NCBI GenBank assembly: GCA_023416855.1
Contig: JAEZGU010000009.1
Span: 1 to 18,811, forward strand
DNA length: 18,811 nt
Source: Bacillota bacterium
GTDB lineage: Bacteria; Bacillota; Clostridia; Tissierellales; Sedimentibacteraceae
Reading direction: 5' to 3'
Both the position numbers and the translations under genes were made by a program. Below, in pieces: positions 6,869 to 13,599 of the stretch (position 1 is its first letter; each line of letters begins with the position of its first letter). The notes below the pieces were generated by a model. It was not told where the DNA came from. It saw only the letters and a program-made list of their open reading frames with translations, and did no database searches.

Positions 6869-6899
6869 GATAACAGATTAAAAATATTAGGAGGACATA

Positions 6900-7976
6900 A
6901 TGAAAGAGAAGAAAGGTATAATTTTTGCAGGTGGGCTTATAGGTATCATATCTGTATTACTTGTATATTTTGGAAATCCTGCAAATATGGGATTTTGCAT
7001 TGCATGCTTTTTAAGAGACATATCAGGGGCAATAGGGTTTCACAGAGCAGATGTTGTACAATATATTAGACCTGAAATTATTGGTTTAGTTTTAGGATCA
7101 TTTTTATTATCTTTAAAAAACAAAGAATTTGCACCAAAAGGTGGATCGTCTCCTTTTACAAGATTTGTTTTGGGGATAGTAGTTATGATTGGAGCTTTAA
7201 TGTTCTTAGGTTGCCCATTGAGAATGGTATTAAGACTAGGTGGAGGAGATTTAAATGCTTTAGTAGGTATAGCAGGCTTTGTTGCAGGAATATTTGTTGG
7301 AGTTCAATTCTTAAATAAAGGATTTAATCTTAAGAGAAATTATAAAATGCCTACAATTGAAGGTTATGTTTTTCCTGCTGTAAATATTGGTTTATTAGCA
7401 TTGCTTATTGCTTCACCAACTTTCATATTTTTTAGCGAAAAAGGTCCAGGCTCTATGGCTGCACCAATAATAATATCACTGATAGCAGGCTTATTAGTAG
7501 GAGCCTTGGCACAAAAAACAAGACTTTGTATGGTTGGCGGCGCACGAGATATGATACTTTTTAAAGACAACTATTTATTACTTGGATTTGTTTCTATCAT
7601 AGTAACAAGCTTTATCGGTAATTTAGCATTTGGATATTTTAATCTTGGGTTTGAAGGCCAACCAATAGCACACAATGATGGTATTTGGAACTTTTTAGGT
7701 ATGTCATTAGTAGGATGGGCATCAGTTTTATTAGGAGGATGTCCACTTAGACAACTTATTTTGTCTGGAGAAGGTAATACTGATTCTGTTGTAACAGTTA
7801 TGGGATTATTAGTTGGAGCAGGTATTGCACATAACTTTGGATTAGCTTCAAGTGCTGCAGGACCAACTGCTAACGGTCAGATTGCTGTAATTATATGTTT
7901 TGTTTTCTTAGGTGTTATATCATTTTTCAATTCAGAAAATTTAAACAAAATAAATGCTAAAGTAAGCGCTAAATAG
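6900..7976 (+). CDS. yedE: YedE-family transporter, probable selenium (or sulfur) importer
   Basis: A 358-residue, highly hydrophobic protein with about ten membrane helices in two homologous halves (YeeE/YedE family). Both halves carry the family cysteine motifs: GFCIAC (C33, C36) then LGCPLRM (C104) in the first, and TRLCMVGGARD (C210) then GGCPLRQ (C281) in the second. GCPLR is the diagnostic signature. Related YeeE proteins import thiosulfate through membrane cysteines; the YedE branch linked to yedF genes is associated with selenium use. The start has AGGAGG 5 nt upstream. It leads a three-gene operon with the TusA-like and DUF3343 genes, opposite the PLP enzyme and LysR regulator. The family is certain; the selenium substrate is inferred from context. 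Confidence 0.9.
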   Translation: MKEKKGIIFAGGLIGIISVLLVYFGNPANMGFCIACFLRDISGAIGFHRADVVQYIRPEIIGLVLGSFLLSLKNKEFAPKGGSSPFTRFVLGIVVMIGALMFLGCPLRMVLRLGGGDLNALVGIAGFVAGIFVGVQFLNKGFNLKRNYKMPTIEGYVFPAVNIGLLALLIASPTFIFFSEKGPGSMAAPIIISLIAGLLVGALAQKTRLCMVGGARDMILFKDNYLLLGFVSIIVTSFIGNLAFGYFNLGFEGQPIAHNDGIWNFLGMSLVGWASVLLGGCPLRQLILSGEGNTDSVVTVMGLLVGAGIAHNFGLASSAAGPTANGQIAVIICFVFLGVISFFNSENLNKINAKVSAK

Positions 7977-7990
7977 GAGGAAAGTTTATT

Positions 7991-8194
7991 ATGATAATAG
8001 ATACATGTGGCATGAGTTGTCCTCAACCGGTTCTGATGACTAAAAATGCACTAAAAGATAACCCTAAAGGCATAGAAATAATAGTAGATAATAATGTTGC
8101 TAAAGGAAATGTTGAAAGATATTTAAAGAGTGTAGGTTATACAGCGTCTATTATAGAAAAAGATGATGTGTACATAATTAATGCAACTAAGTAA
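7991..8194 (+). CDS. TusA/SirA-like carrier (YedF N-terminal domain type)
   Basis: A 67-residue protein consisting of one TusA-like domain. The CPxP motif (Cys10, in GMSCPQPVL) is complete; this cysteine carries persulfide sulfur in TusA and is proposed to carry selenium in YedF proteins. YedF in many anaerobes is about 200 residues, a TusA domain plus a DsrE-like domain; here the protein ends after the first domain, and a separate DUF3343 gene follows directly. AGGAGG lies 8-9 nt before the ATG and 14 nt separate it from yedE, so it is cotranscribed. A role handing selenium or sulfur from the transporter or the PLP enzyme to later steps is inferred. Confidence 0.85.
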   Translation: MIIDTCGMSCPQPVLMTKNALKDNPKGIEIIVDNNVAKGNVERYLKSVGYTASIIEKDDVYIINATK

Positions 8195-8195
8195 A

Positions 8196-8432
8196 ATGGA
8201 ATATATAATTTTGTTTTTTACACACTCGGGAGCGATTAAATTTGAAAGAAAATGTAAAAGGGACAGCATTCTATGCGAGCTAATGCCAGTGCCTCGTGCT
8301 CTAAGCTCAAATTGCAGTATTAGTGCTAAAATAAAATACAATGACAATATAAATAATTTAATCAATGAAGAAATTGAAAAAATATTTTTAACTCAAAATA
8401 ACGAAAATACAATGATATATGAATCTGAATAG
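8196..8432 (+). CDS. DUF3343 protein, putative Se/S carrier partner
   Basis: A 78-residue protein matching the DUF3343 pattern: an N-terminal YIILFFTHSGAIKFE strand-helix, then LMPVPRALSSNCSIS with the conserved proline-arginine and cysteine (family form P-x-P-R-x-h-S-S-x-C). Members are regularly found with YedE/YedF and class V aminotransferases, and are thought to be small S/Se carriers, though no biochemistry is known to me. The ATG at 8196 begins 1 nt after the TusA-like stop and has no ribosome binding site, so translation is probably coupled; an in-frame ATG at 8181 overlapping the upstream gene is possible. A polar tail follows the domain. It is the last gene of the operon, ending at the terminator 8443-8467. 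Confidence 0.8.
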   Translation: MEYIILFFTHSGAIKFERKCKRDSILCELMPVPRALSSNCSISAKIKYNDNINNLINEEIEKIFLTQNNENTMIYESE

Positions 8433-8442
8433 ATGTAATTTG

Positions 8443-8467
8443 AACTCCTCAATTTGAGGAGTTTTTT
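8443..8467 (+). terminator. Terminator of the yedE operon
   Basis: An 8-bp stem (AACTCCTC/GAGGAGTT), a 5-nt loop and six T. It closely resembles the terminator at 2923-2950 in sequence. Confidence 0.88.
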
Positions 8468-8544
8468 ATGTAGAACAATATTATTGTTTAAGAATATATT
8501 ATATATACAAATATATATATATAATGAATAGAGAGGTGTAATAT

Positions 8545-9162
8545 ATGATAGATTTACATTTTAATAATGAATTAAATGCAATGAGATGGATGAATAATTT
8601 AGTTATAAATGCTGAAAATGCAATAATAGAAGAAATATTTCATGATAGTAGAACGAGCTATGTAACAATATCATATGGAGTATTAGATAATTTTAATACT
8701 ATTAATATGGAACTTGTTACACTAATAGTAGATAGAAATACAATTATTATTAACAGACGAGGACGGAGAATAAATGTAAGAGATTTAAGGCCCGGTAATG
8801 TAGTAAATGCTACCTTTTCAGCTGTTATGACAAGAAGTATACCACCTCAATCAAGAGCATTTATGATATCAGTTGTAAGAGAAAATGTTAATCCTATAAA
8901 CCCAGTTTTTCCTAATATTGTGGAAGATAGAATATTAGAAATTGATACAAATAATAATTTTTTAATAACAGGATATCCAAATGATATTATGAGTCAAATG
9001 CGTTTTGTGGTTGATAACATGACTGATATTTATAATAGGAGAGGAAACAGAATAAGATTAAGAGACTTAAGACCAGGTCAAATGGTTAGAATCGAACATG
9101 CTGATTTTATGACCATGAGTATACCACCACAAACCACAGCCTTTAGAATTTGGGTGTTGTAG
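8545..9162 (+). CDS. Unknown protein built from two copies of an ~88-residue domain
   Basis: A 205-residue protein that I do not recognise. It has no signal peptide, cysteine or membrane helix. It is an internal duplication with a 94-residue offset: NRRGRRINVRDLRPGNVV (70-87) repeats as NRRGNRIRLRDLRPGQMV (164-181), and SIPPQSRAFMISV (98-110) as SIPPQTTAFRIWV (192-204). Each copy runs from about 24-111 and 118-205 and looks all-beta, like a small barrel (alternating hydrophobic strands, an RDLRPG turn and a SIPPQ turn). The first ~20 residues are unique. GAGAGGTG lies 7 nt before the start. The gene is isolated, between two terminators, preceded by a (TA)n-rich tract (8495-8525). A spore or surface role is possible but not shown by the sequence. 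Confidence 0.8.
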   Translation: MIDLHFNNELNAMRWMNNLVINAENAIIEEIFHDSRTSYVTISYGVLDNFNTINMELVTLIVDRNTIIINRRGRRINVRDLRPGNVVNATFSAVMTRSIPPQSRAFMISVVRENVNPINPVFPNIVEDRILEIDTNNNFLITGYPNDIMSQMRFVVDNMTDIYNRRGNRIRLRDLRPGQMVRIEHADFMTMSIPPQTTAFRIWVL

Positions 9163-9169
9163 TAAATTT

Positions 9170-9190
9170 ACCCCCCGATGAGGGGGTTAT
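9170..9190 (+). terminator. Possible terminator of the repeat-domain gene
   Basis: A C5/G5 stem (9171-9175 with 9182-9186) lies 8 nt after the stop codon. The following T tract is short and broken (TTATTAG), so intrinsic termination may be weak. Confidence 0.45.
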
Positions 9191-9263
9191 TAGAGATATT
9201 AATTAGTGCCTTATTTTCAGGGAATATATAAAAAACTTCTATTTATTTGGTAAATTATTTTTC

Positions 9264-9292
9264 TTGATTTAAGTTTACCCCTATGTTATTAT
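9264..9292 (+). promoter_or_regulatory. Promoter of the acetate transporter gene
   Basis: TTGATT (9264-9269), a 17-nt spacer and TATTAT (9287-9292), 39 nt ahead of the start codon. Confidence 0.6.
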
Positions 9293-9331
9293 GTTAAAGA
9301 TTTTGCAATTAATATTTATTTTGGAGGACAA

Positions 9332-9895
9332 ATGATTAAAGAAAAATTAGTAACAATAGCTAATCCAGGACCATTAGGTCTATTAGGCTTTGGATTAACA
9401 ACAGTGCTACTTAATTTACACAATGCTGAGATTATTCCGCTTTCTATTGTAATAGTGGCAATGGGATTTGCATTAGGAGGAGCTGCACAAATTATCGCAG
9501 GAATTATGGAATTTATTAAGGGTAACACATTTGCAGCAACTGCATTCACAGCATACGGATTTTTTTGGTGGTCATTAATTTTAATATGGATTAATCCTTT
9601 TGAACAAAAAATACCTTCTGCTGATTTGCAAAGTATGGGTTTTTATCTATTGCTTTGGGGTATATTTACAGCTTTCATGTTTATAGGCACATTAAAACAT
9701 AATAGAGCAACTCAAGTAGTATTCTTGTTATTAACAGTATTGTTTTTTATGTTGTCTATGGCTGACTTTACAGGTTCACACAGTATAAAAACTGCTGCTG
9801 GATGGGTTGGAATTTTATGTGGATTATCAGCTATTTACAATTCATTAGCTCAAATAGTAAACAATGAATTCAACAAAGAAATATTACCTTTATAA
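9332..9895 (+). CDS. Acetate uptake transporter (AceTr / SatP-GPR1-FUN34-YaaH family)
   Basis: A 187-residue membrane protein of the usual length for bacterial SatP-type carriers, with six predicted helices. The family signature NPGPLGLLGFGLTT is at residues 11-24, and the GGAAQIIAGIMEFIKGNTFA and FTAYGFFWWS segments follow in helices 2-3. Family members move acetate, and in some cases succinate, with protons or as channels. GGAGG lies 6 nt before the ATG. It is monocistronic, with its own promoter and terminator. In a fermenting anaerobe it could export or recover acetate; direction cannot be read from sequence. Confidence 0.92.
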   Translation: MIKEKLVTIANPGPLGLLGFGLTTVLLNLHNAEIIPLSIVIVAMGFALGGAAQIIAGIMEFIKGNTFAATAFTAYGFFWWSLILIWINPFEQKIPSADLQSMGFYLLLWGIFTAFMFIGTLKHNRATQVVFLLLTVLFFMLSMADFTGSHSIKTAAGWVGILCGLSAIYNSLAQIVNNEFNKEILPL

Positions 9896-9914
9896 TTAAA
9901 TTTATAAATTGTAA

Positions 9915-9948
9915 AAAAAAGATCTGTAAAAATATACAGGTCTTTTTT
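9915..9948 (+). terminator. Terminator of the acetate transporter gene
   Basis: A stem of about 14 pairs (with one G-U), core CTGTA/TACAG at 9924-9928 and 9935-9939, extended by A6 against T6. The T run ends at 9948. Confidence 0.88.
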
Positions 9949-10031
9949 ATTATTTGTAGCAAAAATTATTAAAATATATTATAATTAATAATCGACAAAA
10001 AATGATATTATTTTGGGGGACAGATGATTAT

Positions 10032-11711
10032 ATGGAAAATAAAATACATAATTTTCAAATAAAAAATGTTTTCGGAATTATTTTCTTACTTATGTTTTCA
10101 ATTATTTTATTTGTTGTTGCTGCTATATATAATAATGTATTTACTGAGATAATGTCTGTTGCTTCATATCTAACATGGCATAGTTTATTTGAATTTGCAT
10201 CAATTTTATTTTGCTTTTCAATATTTACTGTTACATTTTTTATATATGATGAATCAAAAAAATTAAGTATGATTATTTTAGGTTGTACATTTTTAGCAAT
10301 TGGTATTTTAGATTTTTTTCATACATTAAGCTATAAAGGTATGGCAGATTTTTTTATACCCAATATTAGTGCCAACAGAGCAACAATCTTGTGGATATTT
10401 TCAAGAACTATTGGTAGTGCAGGATTTTTGGCTGCTGTGATAATACCTCAGGACAGGTTTTGTAAAATTAGAAAGAGATTTTTCGTCATTTTTACTATTT
10501 TATCTGTATTTTTTCTATTTATTATTGCTACATATTATCCAGCTATAATTCCGGCAATGTATATTGAAGGTCAAGGACTCACACAAATTAAAATAATAAT
10601 GGAGTATATTATTATTCTTATAATGTGTATTACATTTGTAAAACTTACAGGGTTGTATAAAAAAAACAGTAAAAGACGTGAGTATCATTTTATGGTAGCA
10701 ATTTTATTCTTGATATTTAGTGAATTTGCTTTTATTAGCTATGGTAGTGTTTATGATGCATACAATTATATTGGACACATTTACAAGTTTATAGCCTATG
10801 GTATATTGTACAAAGCTATTTATGTAGAAAATGTCAGCTTACCGTACAGAGAGATGAAAAAAGCAAGATATGAACTTAAGGAGTATTCAGATAATTTAAA
10901 TTATATAGTAAAACAAAGAACTAAGGAACTTGAAGAAATAAACGAAATTTTGATGACAGATATTGCTTATGCTAAGGAAATGCAACATTTACTTCTTCCT
11001 GTTAACATGCCTGAAGATAAAAATGTATCTTTTGTAGCTAAATATGTGCCCGCAGAACATTTAAGCGGCGATTTTTATAATGTAGTTAAGATTGATGAAA
11101 ATAATATTGGATTGTATATAGGTGATGTTTCAGGTCATGGAGTTTCAGCAGCAATGCTTACAATGTTTGCAAATCAAAATATTAAAATTATAAAGGAAGA
11201 TGATGACTATTTTTCTGAGCCTGAAATCATGTCTCCGGGTTTTGTGTTAAAAAACCTTTATAGAGCATTTAATAAAACTAATTTTAAAATTGAAACATAT
11301 ATTGTTATGTTATACGGGATATATAACACACAAAGAAAAACTTTTACTTATTCATCAGCAGGGATAAATGTACCACCTTTAGTAATTAGAAGTACAGGTG
11401 AAGTTTTAGAGTTAGATGTAAAGGGATTTCCTATATGTAAGCTTGGTGAGTATATCATGCCATTTTTTGATGATAGAATTATCCAATTAAATACAGGTGA
11501 TAAAATAATTTTTTATACTGACGGGTTAGTTGAACGAAAAGATAATGATGAGAACACTAACACAATAACTTTTAAAGAGTATATGGAATTAAATCATTTA
11601 TTAAATCATATAGAGCTTGAACAAGTAATTGAGAAGAATCTTTTAAAATACAGGGGAAGTCACAATGTTTTAATGGATGACATAACTTTAATAATAATGG
11701 AAGTAAAATAG
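10032..11711 (+). CDS. MASE3-like membrane sensor with SpoIIE/RsbU-type PP2C phosphatase domain
   Basis: About 559 residues. The N-terminal ~265 residues hold seven or eight hydrophobic helices and resemble the MASE3 sensory domain: LDFFHTLSYKGM, then an arginine-containing ILWIFSRTIGSAGF helix. A short charged linker, probably coiled coil (about 275-320), joins it to a SpoIIE/PPM-type Ser/Thr phosphatase. That domain shows EHLSGDFYNVVKID and GDVSGHGVSAAML (metal-binding Asp), YTDGLVE, and a terminal MDDITLIIME. Proteins of this type dephosphorylate anti-anti-sigma (STAS) proteins; no STAS or anti-sigma partner is nearby. The start is uncertain: ATG 10032 has GGGGG 12 nt upstream, whereas an in-frame ATG at 10002 has no ribosome binding site. 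TATAAT at 9980-9985 is a likely -10 box. Confidence 0.87.
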   Translation: MENKIHNFQIKNVFGIIFLLMFSIILFVVAAIYNNVFTEIMSVASYLTWHSLFEFASILFCFSIFTVTFFIYDESKKLSMIILGCTFLAIGILDFFHTLSYKGMADFFIPNISANRATILWIFSRTIGSAGFLAAVIIPQDRFCKIRKRFFVIFTILSVFFLFIIATYYPAIIPAMYIEGQGLTQIKIIMEYIIILIMCITFVKLTGLYKKNSKRREYHFMVAILFLIFSEFAFISYGSVYDAYNYIGHIYKFIAYGILYKAIYVENVSLPYREMKKARYELKEYSDNLNYIVKQRTKELEEINEILMTDIAYAKEMQHLLLPVNMPEDKNVSFVAKYVPAEHLSGDFYNVVKIDENNIGLYIGDVSGHGVSAAMLTMFANQNIKIIKEDDDYFSEPEIMSPGFVLKNLYRAFNKTNFKIETYIVMLYGIYNTQRKTFTYSSAGINVPPLVIRSTGEVLELDVKGFPICKLGEYIMPFFDDRIIQLNTGDKIIFYTDGLVERKDNDENTNTITFKEYMELNHLLNHIELEQVIEKNLLKYRGSHNVLMDDITLIIMEVK

Positions 11712-11725
11712 ATTAAAAACAATAA

Positions 11726-11757
11726 AAAAATGCACTTAATAGTGCATTTTTGTTTTT
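11726..11757. terminator. Bidirectional terminator between the phosphatase and the LysM-SleB gene
   Basis: An 11-bp stem (11726-11736 with 11741-11751; core TGCACT/AGTGCA), a TAAT loop and T-rich or A-rich flanks, giving a U tail in both directions. It touches the stop codon of the minus-strand gene (11757-11759). Confidence 0.85.
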
Positions 11758-12551
11758 TAGTAAGCATATATCATTCTACCTATTTTTATAGAAACAGGCT
11801 TTGATAAAATCCATGTATTTGTTGTTGAATCATCATAATAGAATAAAGCACCATTAGTTGGGTCAGTACCGTTTAAAGCTTCTTTAGCTGCCTTTATACA
11901 TTCTTCGTTAGCAGCTCTGTTTATCCAACCGTTTTCAACAGGAGTAAATTGATAATACTGACCATACTTTTGATTAATTACTTCTGTTACAGTACTTGCA
12001 AACACACCACTTTTTACTCTGTTCAATACTACTGCACCAACAGCAACTTTAGCTTGATAAGGTTGACTTTCTGTTTCTGCCATTATTAACCTTGCTAGTA
12101 AGTCTAATTCAGCAGCACTGTAATTTTGCCATGGTTCATTTTTTTTAATGTCATCCACCTGGTTTGGTTCTGAAAGAGTAGTTGAATTTGTAGATGGAAT
12201 ATTTAATATTTGTCCAATTTCTATGTAATTAGTGTAAATATTGTTTGCTCGTCTTAAGCTTGCAAGTGAAATATTGTATTTTTGTGATATTAACCATAGA
12301 GTATCTCCTTTTTGAACCTTATGGGTATTTGAAGGTACATATAAAACTTGTCCAATATTTAAGTCATAATTGTATAAATGGTTTTCGAGCATTAGATTTG
12401 TTACTGTAGTGTGAAAAACTTGACTTATAAAGTATAATGAATCACCTTTAACTACGGTGTATGTTGCAGCATCTGCAATTGTTGGAAATGAGAATGTAAG
12501 TCCTAAAGCAAGACCTGTAGATAACAGAATTGATCTGATTTTTTTATTCAT
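11757..12551 (-). CDS. Secreted LysM x2 + SleB/CwlJ cell wall hydrolase
   Basis: A 264-residue exported protein. Residues 1-28 are a signal peptide (NKKIRS, hydrophobic core, cleavage near ADA-A). Two LysM peptidoglycan-binding repeats follow: YTVVKGDSLYFISQVF to LNIGQVLYVP (about 30-73) and HKVQKGDTLWLISQKY to IEIGQILNIP (about 76-119). After a polar linker comes a Hydrolase_2 (SleB/CwlJ) domain (about 148-262) with LLARLIMAETES, the putative catalytic Glu, VAVGAVVLNRVKSG, and a TNGALFYYDDS-TTN-W segment. SleB is a lytic transglycosylase acting on spore cortex; LysM-SleB fusions may also act in vegetative or sporulating cells. AAGGAGG lies 6 nt before the ATG. The 5' UTR holds a compact structured element (12566-12609) that probably regulates it. 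Confidence 0.92.
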   Translation of the reverse strand: MNKKIRSILLSTGLALGLTFSFPTIADAATYTVVKGDSLYFISQVFHTTVTNLMLENHLYNYDLNIGQVLYVPSNTHKVQKGDTLWLISQKYNISLASLRRANNIYTNYIEIGQILNIPSTNSTTLSEPNQVDDIKKNEPWQNYSAAELDLLARLIMAETESQPYQAKVAVGAVVLNRVKSGVFASTVTEVINQKYGQYYQFTPVENGWINRAANEECIKAAKEALNGTDPTNGALFYYDDSTTNTWILSKPVSIKIGRMIYAY

Positions 12552-12565
12552 TTTATCCTCCTTAT

Positions 12566-12609
12566 GCCTTTAGAGTACCCACACCCCGGTACATTGTTAA
12601 AGATTCGGC
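12566..12609 (-). promoter_or_regulatory. Structured 5' UTR element, reminiscent of a c-di-AMP (ydaO) riboswitch
   Basis: On the minus strand the 44-nt element begins GCCGAAUC and ends CUCUAAAGGC. GCC/GGC and UUUA/UAAA form an outer stem with a GAAUC bulge, and GUACC/GGUAC closes an inner hairpin with a G-rich loop (GGGGUGUG). It starts about 12 nt after the predicted transcript start and ends a few nt before the ribosome binding site. The ydaO class begins GCCGAAUC, has a CGGGG/CGGAGG core, ends in GGC, and is known to control cell wall hydrolases. This element is much shorter than the usual 100-plus nt, so it may be a reduced variant or a different RNA. The structure is seen; the ligand is conjecture. 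Confidence 0.45.
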
Positions 12610-12623
12610 TAAATATAACTAAT

Positions 12624-12652
12624 ATTGTAATTAAAATTTAATATATAATCAA
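12624..12652 (-). promoter_or_regulatory. Promoter of the LysM-SleB hydrolase gene
   Basis: On the minus strand, TTGATT (12647-12652), a 17-nt spacer and TACAAT (12624-12629). The predicted start near 12617 makes the structured leader the first part of the transcript. Confidence 0.6.
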
Positions 12653-12705
12653 TGGTAACAACATGAAGTTATGGTCAATACAAGCATGTAAAGAAAATTA
12701 TTCAT

Positions 12706-12728
12706 AAAAAAACCACCATTAAAGGTGG
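12706..12728 (-). terminator. Terminator of the DUF6143 gene
   Basis: On the minus strand, a CCACC/GGTGG stem (arms 12724-12728 and 12713-12717) with a loop of about 6 nt and seven T. It begins at the base following the stop codon. Confidence 0.85.
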
Positions 12729-13382
12729 CTATGTAACAGGTTCTTCCCACCAACCAAATGCAACTCTTCCAACTGCAGGAAGCGTTGGTCTTACAGGGTT
12801 GGATAAATAAACAGTGAACGAACCCCCGGGAGGGAATATAAATCTTCCTTGTTCTTCCTCTTCTATTGTAGAGCCAGCTAAACCGCTTCTGCCAAATGCC
12901 AAAATTCCACCTGTAGGAAATCCTCTGGCACCACTTCCGTATTGCAAACGGATTTTTGATTTAGGTAATGGATTTATTGTAGTATTAGCTGGTGTTACAT
13001 TATCGGATTCTTGAATTATCCCAGGCGGAGTACTGTTAAACCAAATTTGCATTCTATATGGAGTAGAAGTAATGTCACTAATTGTCCATGCATTTACAAA
13101 TAAATTTACTCCAGAATCAGGTGGATTATACAATCTTGCCCATCCGTTTGTAGCTGTACCAAAATTAATATCAACAGCAGTTCCTACAAAGTACTTTCCC
13201 TCCATTGATTTAGCAGTAGATAGGGGAATATCAACATAATAGTTTGAAGTAATAGGGCTTTGTGGTTGCGTTGATATTTCTTGTGACAAGACATTTGATG
13301 GGAAATAAGTAAAATCATCTTTTTCAGTGTAAAAATTAGCATTTTTCCAAGGAATTATACTATTAATAATAGAATTATCCAT
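12729..13382 (-). CDS. DUF6143 family protein
   Basis: A 217-residue protein without signal peptide or membrane helix. After a variable N-terminal ~60 residues comes the DUF6143 core: SMEGKYFVGTAVDINFG, GWARLYNPPDSGVNLFVNAW, YRMQIWFNSTPPG, an LQYGSGARGFPTGGI segment, then FIFPPGGSFTVYLSNP and the closing VAFGWWEE. The core is beta-rich. The family is found in spore-forming Firmicutes; its function is unknown to me. The start chosen (13382) has AAAGGA 9 nt upstream; two further in-frame starts (ATG 13391, TTG 13400) sit on or before that site. Upstream, CATATAATA (13413-13421, minus strand) could be a sigma-A or mother-cell sigma -10 box, but no good -35 is seen. Confidence 0.75.
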   Translation of the reverse strand: MDNSIINSIIPWKNANFYTEKDDFTYFPSNVLSQEISTQPQSPITSNYYVDIPLSTAKSMEGKYFVGTAVDINFGTATNGWARLYNPPDSGVNLFVNAWTISDITSTPYRMQIWFNSTPPGIIQESDNVTPANTTINPLPKSKIRLQYGSGARGFPTGGILAFGRSGLAGSTIEEEEQGRFIFPPGGSFTVYLSNPVRPTLPAVGRVAFGWWEEPVT

Positions 13383-13538
13383 TATACACATTCCTTTCAA
13401 TAGATATTTATATATTATATGAATTAGCTATACAATTGATGAATTGATATTTTTATGTATTTGTATATGTTAAGATAAAATGATTTATAGATTTAAATAT
13501 ATAGATAATTTCTTTAATAATTGTTTAAAATTAGATTA

Positions 13539-13567
13539 TTTACAAGTTATATAAAAGCTGTTATAAT
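13539..13567 (+). promoter_or_regulatory. Promoter of the FMN-binding protein gene
   Basis: TTTACA (13539-13544), a 17-nt spacer and a perfect TATAAT (13562-13567), 32 nt ahead of the start codon. The rest of the 13383-13599 gap is AT-rich, without other recognisable features. Confidence 0.75.
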
Positions 13568-13599
13568 ATACGATGTTGGATAAATTATAGGAGGATGAC

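Noticed and set aside
8495..8525. (TA)n tract as a satellite repeat or origin-like element
   Set aside because: Short low-complexity AT sequence is common in this genome's intergenic DNA; no DnaA boxes or longer repeat units were seen.
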